The notes beneath the pieces were generated by a model. It saw only the letters and a program-made list of their open reading frames with translations. It did no database searches and had not been told where the DNA came from. 64,000 nucleotides of DNA, taken from the NCBI GenBank assembly GCA_045658965.1, contig JAZOVZ010000086.1:50957-114956 (forward strand). The letters run 5' to 3'. This document shows, piece after piece, positions 58,871-64,000 of the stretch; the stretch's first letter is position 1; each line of letters begins with the position of its first letter. The position numbers and the translations under genes are program-made. This DNA is from SVQP01 sp045658965. Lineage in GTDB: Bacteria; Bacillota; Clostridia; Oscillospirales; CAG-272.

Positions 58871-59365
58871 TTATGCGGCACGCATAAGCGCAATGCTTGC
58901 CTTGAATACGGGGATCAGCTTGACCAAAAACGGCACTACAATGCCGACCGCGCAGCCTGCCCATACCTGCAAGGGGGTGTGTCCCACCAGCTCCTTGAGT
59001 CGCTTTTCTCTTTTCTCATTGTTTTCCGCATTGATGACGTCAATGACCAGCTTATTCAGAATTGCAGCCTGCTTGCTGACCTGACGGCGCACGCCCATAG
59101 CGTCGTTGACTACGACCATGGCAAGCACGCCCGCCACGGCAAACTCAAACGAAGCGGGAGTAAACACAATGCAGGTTGCAACTGCGCATGCCATCACGGC
59201 AGCAGAGTGCGAACTGGGCATGCCGCCCGAGCCGAACATGGCGTCTATAACATTGAATTTTCTGTTTTTGAAATAGCCCGTTACGATCTTGAGCCCCTGC
59301 GCGGCAAACCACGCAATCAAGGCAGACATCACGATATAATTGGTAAAAAACTGCTTAAAAATCAA
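58871..59365 (-). CDS. Divergent PAP2 family membrane protein
   Basis: 164 aa with about four hydrophobic helices. IVMSALIAWFAAQGLKIV, FGSGGMPSSHSAAVMACAVAT, VVNDAMGVRRQVSKQAAILN and LKELVGHTPLQVWAGCAVGI are the hallmarks of the DUF212/divergent PAP2 family, whose GMPSSHSA resembles the phosphatase motif of PAP2 enzymes. The substrate is unknown; lipid pyrophosphate is a fair guess given the adjacent prenyl synthase. A TTG start at 59365 with GGAGTGTTATAT upstream is preferred. It takes the place where dxs often lies in this cluster. Confidence 0.88.
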   Translation of the reverse strand: MIFKQFFTNYIVMSALIAWFAAQGLKIVTGYFKNRKFNVIDAMFGSGGMPSSHSAAVMACAVATCIVFTPASFEFAVAGVLAMVVVNDAMGVRRQVSKQAAILNKLVIDVINAENNEKREKRLKELVGHTPLQVWAGCAVGIVVPFLVKLIPVFKASIALMRAA

Positions 59366-59386
59366 AATATAACACTCCTTCAACGG

Positions 59387-60277
59387 TCAATAGCTTCTTT
59401 TGGCAAGATAATTTGCAAGCTCGATCAAATTCTCGCTTCCCGCAAGCTCTTTAATGGCATCTGTCGCCCTTGCGGTCAGATCTGCAGCGTACGCCTTTGC
59501 GCCCTGCACGTCATAAAAAGACATAAAGGTCGTCTTTTGATCTCTTGCGTCACCGCCCACGCTCTTGCCCATGATCTCGGCGGATTGCGTGCAATCCAGC
59601 ACGTCGTCCATCACCTGAAAGGCAAGTCCGATATTTTGCGCATAGGTAACAAGTGCCTCAAGGCGCGGATCATTTTCATCAAGCCCTGCTGCATGGCAGC
59701 CAAGACGCACGGCTGCCTCGATCAGCGCACCGGTCTTACCGCGATGCAGCTCAAGCAGCTCCTGCTCGGTCAAGGTATTCTTCTCGCCGAACATGTCAAT
59801 GACCTGTCCCTTGACCATACCAAAGCTGCCCGCACCGCGCGAAAGCGCCAACGCGGCATCGGCTCTGCTCTGCGCACTTGCATACGGGCAGGACAGAATG
59901 ATGGCAAATGCATCGGTCAAAAGTCCGTCGCCCGCCAACGTGGCAATATCCTCACCAAACACCTTATGATTGGTGGGTCTGCCGCGGCGCAGATCATCGT
60001 TATCCATGCAAGGCAGGTCGTCGTGGATGAGCGAATAGGTATGCACCATTTCCACGGCAGCGGCAAAGTCCAGCGCAACACGCGCGTCACCGCCAAGCAT
60101 GCGGCAGGTCTCCAGCACAAGCGCGGGACGAATGCGCTTGCCCCCTGCCAAAAGGCTGTAATTTTGCGCCTCGTACAAAACGCTGTACGTGCGCTCCCCT
60201 TTCGGGTATATCTCCTGCAGCCGCGCGCCTGTGGCAGCCGCGTCGTTTTCCAAAAATGCGGGGATCACGTCAATCAT
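59387..60277 (-). CDS. ispA: Farnesyl/geranylgeranyl diphosphate synthase (IspA type)
   Basis: 296 aa prenyl synthase adding IPP to allylic diphosphates. First Asp-rich motif in SLIHDDLPCMDNDDLRRGRPTNH (~residue 83; DDxxxxD type), second in FQVMDDVLDCTQSAE (~residue 218). GGKRIRPALVLETCRML is the substrate lysine/arginine region. Its start overlaps the xseB stop by 8 nt. Confidence 0.95.
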   Translation of the reverse strand: MIDVIPAFLENDAAATGARLQEIYPKGERTYSVLYEAQNYSLLAGGKRIRPALVLETCRMLGGDARVALDFAAAVEMVHTYSLIHDDLPCMDNDDLRRGRPTNHKVFGEDIATLAGDGLLTDAFAIILSCPYASAQSRADAALALSRGAGSFGMVKGQVIDMFGEKNTLTEQELLELHRGKTGALIEAAVRLGCHAAGLDENDPRLEALVTYAQNIGLAFQVMDDVLDCTQSAEIMGKSVGGDARDQKTTFMSFYDVQGAKAYAADLTARATDAIKELAGSENLIELANYLAKRSY

Positions 60278-60506
60278 CCTCTTCGGTTACAAAATCAACG
60301 GCAACGATCTCGCCCTGCGCATTCTGCTGCAGGATCTTGATCTTTCTCTCGGCATCGTCCAGCTCTGCGGAAAGACGGCGCACAATACCCACGCCTTCCT
60401 CATAGAGTGCCAGCGATTCAGCAAGCGGGATCTTATCGTTTTCCATGGCGCGGATGATCTGCTCCAGTCTTGCCAGTGCCTGCTCGTAACTCATTTTCTC
60501 TTCCAT
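60270..60506 (-). CDS. xseB: Exodeoxyribonuclease VII small subunit
   Basis: 78 aa. MSYEQALARLEQIIRAMEN and PLAESLALYEEGVGIVRRLSAEL are standard for XseB. RBS AAGGAGCAATT before ATG 60506. The gene starts inside the last codons of xseA (16-nt overlap). Confidence 0.95.
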   Translation of the reverse strand: MEEKMSYEQALARLEQIIRAMENDKIPLAESLALYEEGVGIVRRLSAELDDAERKIKILQQNAQGEIVAVDFVTEEDD

Positions 60507-61723
60507 AATTGCTCCTTCTCGATGCTTTCCACGGTTGCGTGTACCGCACCGTCTGCAAATCTTACGGTGATGGGCTGCCCCGGCGCAAACGCGCCTGCCG
60601 AGGTTGCTACCTCTCCTGCCCCGTCTGCTGCCACGGCATAGCCTCTTTGCAGCACGGCAAGCGGGCTGAGTGCCTCTAATTTGCCAACCGACGCCCCAAG
60701 CGCCTGCTGTTTGCGTGCAAGCATTTGCCCGCCCGCGTTCTGCAATCTCACCCACAGCTCGTCTATGCGCATCTGCTTCTCTGCCAACACCGTGGCAGGT
60801 GAGCGCATGGCGCGCGACGCGGCAAGCGTTTGCAGCTGCCGTCTTCTTGCCTGCACGCCCGACAACGTCAACGCCCCGATACGGGCAAGGCGCGCGTCAA
60901 GCTCGGCTTTGAGTGCACGTCTATCGGGAAAGACCAGCTCGGCAGCGGCACTTGGCGTGGGAGCGCGCAAGTCGGCTACAAAATCGCAGATGGTAAAGTC
61001 GGTTTCGTGTCCGACAGCCGAGATCACGGGGATCTCGCAAGCGGCAATCTCCCTTGCAAGGCGTTCGTCATTGAACGCCCAAAGATCCTCGATCGAGCCG
61101 CCGCCGCGCCCGATGATGATGACGTCCACGTTACGCGCGCGATTAAAATAGCGGATGCCGCCCGCCAGGTACGCTGCCGCCTGCTCTCCCTGCACAAGAG
61201 ACGGAAAGATGAGCAGCTCGCCCTGCGGGTATCTGCGTCCCGTGACGTTGATGATATCGCGTATCGCCGCACCCGTGGGCGAGGTGATAATGCCCACGCG
61301 ATTTGGCATGCGCGGAATTTGCTTTTTGCGCGCAGGATCAAACAGTCCCTCTGCCTCCAGTCTTGCCTTGCATTGCTCAAAGGCAAGGTATAGGCTGCCC
61401 AGCCCGTCGGCTTCCATGCAGTCGGCGTAGAACTGGTACTGACCGCCCGCCACGTACGCCGACACTCTGCCGTGCAAAAGCACCTTCATGCCGTCGCGCG
61501 GCTCAAACTTCAGCCTTGCGGCATGCGTGCGGAACATGACCACGCGCACGGTCGCGCCCGCATCCTTGACCGAGAAGTACATGTGCCCGGTCCTGTATTG
61601 ATTGGTGAAATTGGAGATCTCACCCTTGATCCACATATCCGAGAGTACCGCGTTGCCGTCCAGCAGCATTCTGACGTATTCATTGAGTTGGGTAATCGAA
61701 AAATACTGCCGTCCGTCTTGCAT
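60491..61723 (-). CDS. xseA: Exodeoxyribonuclease VII large subunit
   Basis: 410 aa nuclease subunit. N-terminal OB fold (SITQLNEYVRMLLDGN, DMWIKGEISNFT, HMYFSVKDAGATVRVVMF), catalytic domain with GIITSPTGAAIRDIINVTGRRYP, VDVIIIGRGGGSIEDLWAFNDE, SAVGHETDFTICDFVADLRAPTPSAAAE, then a helical C-terminus. AAGGAGAGTAAGCT precedes the ATG. The 177-nt gap before it is filled with palindromic repeats. Confidence 0.96.
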   Translation of the reverse strand: MQDGRQYFSITQLNEYVRMLLDGNAVLSDMWIKGEISNFTNQYRTGHMYFSVKDAGATVRVVMFRTHAARLKFEPRDGMKVLLHGRVSAYVAGGQYQFYADCMEADGLGSLYLAFEQCKARLEAEGLFDPARKKQIPRMPNRVGIITSPTGAAIRDIINVTGRRYPQGELLIFPSLVQGEQAAAYLAGGIRYFNRARNVDVIIIGRGGGSIEDLWAFNDERLAREIAACEIPVISAVGHETDFTICDFVADLRAPTPSAAAELVFPDRRALKAELDARLARIGALTLSGVQARRRQLQTLAASRAMRSPATVLAEKQMRIDELWVRLQNAGGQMLARKQQALGASVGKLEALSPLAVLQRGYAVAADGAGEVATSAGAFAPGQPITVRFADGAVHATVESIEKEQLWKRK

Positions 61724-61751
61724 AGCTTACTCTCCTTTCCTTTGCAATGTC

Positions 61752-61902
61752 GCCGTCCTTCGGTCGGCTTATTGCAGTGATATGTTTCGCACAGCGAAAC
61801 GTGATATGTTTGCTTACGCAAACGTGATATTCGCGCAATGCGCGAGTGATATGTTCCGCTAAGCGGAACGTTGTGGTAGAAATTTGCCCAAAGGCAAATT
61901 TC
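61752..61902. repeat. Array of short hairpins separated by a conserved GTGATAT linker
   Basis: Four tandem units each start GTGATAT and continue with a perfect hairpin of different sequence: GTTTCGC/GCGAAAC (61777-61800), GTTTGC/GCAAAC (61801-61823), TCGCGC/GCGCGA (61824-61845), GTTCCGC/GCGGAAC (61846-61869). They are flanked by a GCCGTCC hairpin (61752-61768) and GAAATTTGCC/GGCAAATTTC (61879-61902), the latter overlapping the stop codon of the upstream gene. Lies within the nusB-recN cluster between the TsaD-like gene and xseA. Confidence 0.85.
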
Positions 61903-62875
61903 AATTTTCATTGTGTTCCTGCAGAAATTTGTTGCGGCACAAAAGGCTTGTGCCTGCGGCGTTATCCGCAGAAAATGCGGGCGCGCCGAAATAGGCGTGG
62001 AACTTGCGCTCGAGTCTCTCGCGGATGCGGCAGTTACTCATGACACCGCCAGCATACAGCACGGGCATTCTGCCGTGCTCTGCAAGAATGTTCTCGGTCA
62101 TCTGCGAGAGCGTTGCAGCCACGAAATCCAGGGTGTACGCAGCGGTCAACGCCTTGTTGCCTGTCATGTTATACAGCTTCAAGGCAAGGTTTTCAAGCCC
62201 CGAAAGATTGCACACGCTGCCCTTGACGCTGACGCGCGGCTTGGGAATCTTGCCCGAAGCCCCTGCTGCCAGCAGCTCCAGCGCGCGTCCGCACGGAAAA
62301 GACAGCCCCATGGCAACGCCGATGCGGTCGATGGCTTGTCCTGCGTTGAGGTCAGCCGTCTCGCCAACCAAGGTAACGCTCCCAATACTGCCCTGCTCGG
62401 GCGTGACAAGCACCGCCTCGGTGGTGCCGCCCGACACGTGAAAGGCAATAAAGGGGGCTTGCATCAGCCGCTCCATCTGCCCCGATGCATACGCTGCCGC
62501 CATGATGTGCCCGTTCTGATGCGAGAACGCATACAGCGGCACGCCAAGTGCGGCTGCAAACGAGGTCGCAGCCGTCTTGCCCGCCAAAAAGCAAGGCATA
62601 TAGGAATCCTTGGCGTCACGCGGAAAGGCGGAATACCCCACCGCAGCCACGGTATAGTCGGCAGTGACGGCACGCAGCTGCTCACAAACGTCGGGCAGGT
62701 TTTTCAGGTGCGCAAACACCGCGTCACTCTGCCGCAGACCGCAAGCACCCGCCTCCACGGGCAAAGGGCTTTTGATATTGGCAATCACCTGCCCCTCGGC
62801 GGTGCATACCGCTGCAGAGGTGGTATAGTTGCTGGTATCAAAGCCGACAAAGCATACGGGCTTACTTTGCGTCAT
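61901..62875 (-). CDS. TsaD/Kae1-like (peptidase M22) paralogue
   Basis: 324 aa ASKHA-fold protein: VGFDTSNYTTSAAVCTAEG at the N-terminus, LYAFSHQNGHIMAAAYASG, HVSGGTTEAVLVTPE, GETADLNAGQAIDRIGVAMGL and MPVLYAGGVMSNCRIRERLE. True TsaD has HxEGH and GGHT; here these read HQNGH and GGTT, and the protein is shorter. It is probably a paralogue of unknown role rather than the tRNA t6A enzyme. ATG 62875 overlaps nusB by 14 nt. Confidence 0.85.
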   Translation of the reverse strand: MTQSKPVCFVGFDTSNYTTSAAVCTAEGQVIANIKSPLPVEAGACGLRQSDAVFAHLKNLPDVCEQLRAVTADYTVAAVGYSAFPRDAKDSYMPCFLAGKTAATSFAAALGVPLYAFSHQNGHIMAAAYASGQMERLMQAPFIAFHVSGGTTEAVLVTPEQGSIGSVTLVGETADLNAGQAIDRIGVAMGLSFPCGRALELLAAGASGKIPKPRVSVKGSVCNLSGLENLALKLYNMTGNKALTAAYTLDFVAATLSQMTENILAEHGRMPVLYAGGVMSNCRIRERLERKFHAYFGAPAFSADNAAGTSLLCRNKFLQEHNEN

Positions 62876-63275
62876 ACTCTGCCTTAATGCCGTTGAGTAC
62901 ACCGTTGACAAAGGAGCGTGCCTTGTCGTCGTCATACTTCTTGGAAAGCTCGATTGCCTCGTTGATGGCAACGGTTGCGGGAACGTCGGTCACGTATGCC
63001 ATTTCGTATACGCACAGACGAATGACCGCACGCGACACGCGGGTCAGTCTTGCAACCTTCCAGCCGTTGGAGTGACGCTCAATGGTCGCGTCGATCTCGT
63101 CCTGCTTTTCGCAAACGCCAAAAAAGGTGTCCTTTACGTAATTGCCCTCGGGCTCACCGTTTTGCTCACACCAGGTTGCAAACACCTCCTCGGGGGTCTC
63201 GTCACGTCTGAAATCTCTTTCAAACAGCAGTGAAAATACTGCTTCTCTTTGCATTTTTCTGCTTTGTTGTGCCAT
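62862..63275 (-). CDS. nusB: Transcription antitermination protein NusB
   Basis: 137 aa all-alpha RNA-binding protein of the rRNA antitermination complex. SRKMQREAVFSLLFERDFRR, RVSRAVIRLCVYEMAYVTDVP and TVAINEAIELSKKYDDDKARSFVNGVL (catenated core motifs) are typical. ATG 63275 follows GAAAGGAAACAATT. First gene of the cluster that runs to recN. Confidence 0.95.
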   Translation of the reverse strand: MAQQSRKMQREAVFSLLFERDFRRDETPEEVFATWCEQNGEPEGNYVKDTFFGVCEKQDEIDATIERHSNGWKVARLTRVSRAVIRLCVYEMAYVTDVPATVAINEAIELSKKYDDDKARSFVNGVLNGIKAEYDAK

Positions 63276-63327
63276 AATTGTTTCCTTTCGCACGTAATGG
63301 GTATAAGTAGACATTATAATCTATATT

Positions 63328-63356
63328 ATTATACACCCCCGCGCGAGAAAAGTCAA
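63328..63356 (-). promoter_or_regulatory. Sigma-A promoter of the nusB-recN operon
   Basis: On the minus strand TTGACT, 17 nt, TATAAT, about 52 nt upstream of nusB. A second ATTATA at 63314-63319 could provide another -10. Confidence 0.82.
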
Positions 63357-63444
63357 CACAATTATGCATATTTATTTGCATAAAGTGAATACTTTGCGTC
63401 TCGGTGTTGTAAGCGCAAGCATAAGCCCGCCCAAGCACGCAGGC

Positions 63445-63473
63445 TTGACAAATACGCCATTTTATGTTACAAT
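63445..63473 (+). promoter_or_regulatory. Sigma-A promoter upstream of the truncated lipoprotein gene
   Basis: TTGACA, 17 nt, TACAAT on the plus strand, about 190 nt before the lipoprotein ATG. Confidence 0.75.
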
Positions 63474-63546
63474 ATATACGAAAACGCAACACTCAAAGCA
63501 AAGATTTGAATTCAGAAATATTTTTTAAAAAAAATTCAAAAAAAAC

Positions 63547-63574
63547 GGAAACTATTTGCAAAAAAAAGCGTCTA
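63547..63574 (+). promoter_or_regulatory. Candidate ECF-type promoter of the lipoprotein gene
   Basis: GGAAAC, 16 nt, CGTCTA, continuing TATAGGTGAAGG. The 18 nt from CGTC are identical to the block before the sigma gene at 28142. GGAAAC/CGTC is a near-ideal ECF promoter. Confidence 0.62.
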
Positions 63575-63660
63575 TATAGGTGAAGGGACAAAAACTTCCG
63601 TGTCAAAGTCGACGATTCCCTATGTTAATAAACGTTATCAATAAGGAGTGGATAGTTACA

Positions 63661-64000
63661 ATGAAAAAATATGTTACGCTATTTGTTGCTCTTTGCCTCT
63701 TGCTGCCATGCTTAAGCGGGTGTCATATGAGTAAAAGAAAAATATCTGAATATGAAGCATTTGACTATAACGTGATCTGGGAAAAGGCGGATAAAGTAAT
63801 TCGTCCAAAGAAGTTCATGGGAACGCATGAGTATTACAGCATTGAGGGTGTGTCAAAAAAAGAGTTTATTGCATGTAAAATACATCATCAAGAAATAGGC
63901 GATTATACAGAAGAGGCTGTTGTTTTAAGGCATCCGGACAAAGGTGATGCATATTCGTTGGATATATTTACAGCACAGTTGGTTATGAGACGCCGCTGGC
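63661..64000 (+). CDS. Lipoprotein of unknown function (3' end beyond the window)
   Basis: Open from ATG 63661 to the window end, 113 codons so far. Signal sequence MKKYVTLFVALCLLLPC ends in lipobox LSGC (cysteine at residue 21). The visible mature part (RPKKFMGTHEYYSIEGVSKK, EEAVVLRHPDKGDAYSLDIF) matches no family I recognise. AAGGAG lies 12 nt upstream, a slightly long spacing; an in-frame ATG 13 codons earlier lacks a ribosome-binding site. Controlled by tandem sigma-A-like and ECF-like promoters, it is a likely regulon member of the sigma/LRR modules. Confidence 0.75.
   Translation, partial: MKKYVTLFVALCLLLPCLSGCHMSKRKISEYEAFDYNVIWEKADKVIRPKKFMGTHEYYSIEGVSKKEFIACKIHHQEIGDYTEEAVVLRHPDKGDAYSLDIFTAQLVMRRRW

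Larger units (their letters stand above)
63357..63660. other. Intergenic region between nusB and the truncated lipoprotein gene
   Basis: About 300 nt with no supported gene. It holds two plus-strand promoters, a long A-rich tract (63515-63568) and an in-frame ATG at 63622 lacking a ribosome-binding site, which I do not use. Confidence 0.7.

Noticed and set aside
61752..61902. Hairpin array considered as a CRISPR array or as a short coding frame reading through the repeats
   Set aside because: Units are 22-24 nt without unique spacers, and the peptide read through them has no start signal; structure rather than coding is conserved.
63622..63660. Upstream in-frame ATG that would extend the lipoprotein by 13 residues
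   Set aside because: No ribosome-binding site; the extension would bury the signal peptide.

Overview
The window reads as chromosomal DNA from an anaerobic member of the Bacillota, most likely an uncultured Clostridia of gut type. This is inferred from the nusB-xseA-xseB-ispA-tlyA-nadK-argR-recN cluster, the short HisG plus HisZ form of histidine biosynthesis, sigma-A promoters with TTGACA-N17-TATAAT spacing, Thr/Glu-rich lipoprotein linkers, BspA-type leucine-rich repeat proteins and many cytoplasmic sugar-degrading enzymes. Base composition is close to half GC. Genes are tightly packed, often with 4-nt ATGA overlaps. I see no tRNA, rRNA, CRISPR array, transposase or phage gene.

Layout. 1-7031: histidine operon hisZ(partial)-G-D-C-B-H-A-F-IE with a terminator. 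7039-8235: a GH109-like protein, divergent from trkA-trkH (8383-11179). 11223-15017 (minus): two Gfo/Idh/MocA oxidoreductases and two TIM-barrel isomerases, divergent from a complete glucuronate route on the plus strand (15178-20192: uxaC, uxuA, an SDR fructuronate reductase, eda, kdgK). 20242-28142 (minus): two sigma factor/membrane LRR protein pairs flanking an operon of three paralogous membrane proteins and a GH29 fucosidase. 28262-30414: asnS behind a lipoprotein gene. 30573-39747 (minus): a seven-gene operon with GlpA-like and GlpB-like flavoproteins, DUF1667, a GH99/71-like protein, a His-rich G3E GTPase, a GTPase-DUF1980 fusion and a GH42-like lipoprotein. 39909-41525: GH43-like propeller protein. 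41575-47385 (minus): metallo-beta-lactamase lipoprotein, GH35 beta-galactosidase, AIM24-like protein, SGNH lipoprotein and dut. 47523-48590: another Gfo/Idh/MocA enzyme. 48675-49897: a third sigma/membrane pair. 49930-50425: a gene-free stretch of palindromic repeats. 50426-63275 (minus): rplS, flippase, yebC, argS, then the recN to nusB housekeeping cluster. The right edge holds a truncated lipoprotein gene.

The most unusual content is a repeated signalling module. Three ECF-like sigma genes each overlap by 4 nt a gene for a single-pass membrane protein with a shared N-terminal cytoplasmic motif. Two of these carry a nearly identical ~100-residue juxtamembrane domain followed by a BspA-type LRR ectodomain; the third has a different ectodomain. 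An ECF-like promoter motif (GGAAAC/CGGACA/GTACAC-N16-CGTCTA or CATCTA, followed by a GTGAAGG block) precedes two of the sigma genes and also the truncated lipoprotein gene at 63661. This suggests autoregulated surface-sensing sigma systems with a visible target gene. Other notable items are two families of short palindromic repeats with conserved leaders and changing stems, a repeat pair embedded in the 30-39 kb operon, and a 104-residue His/Cys metal-binding insert in a G3E GTPase.
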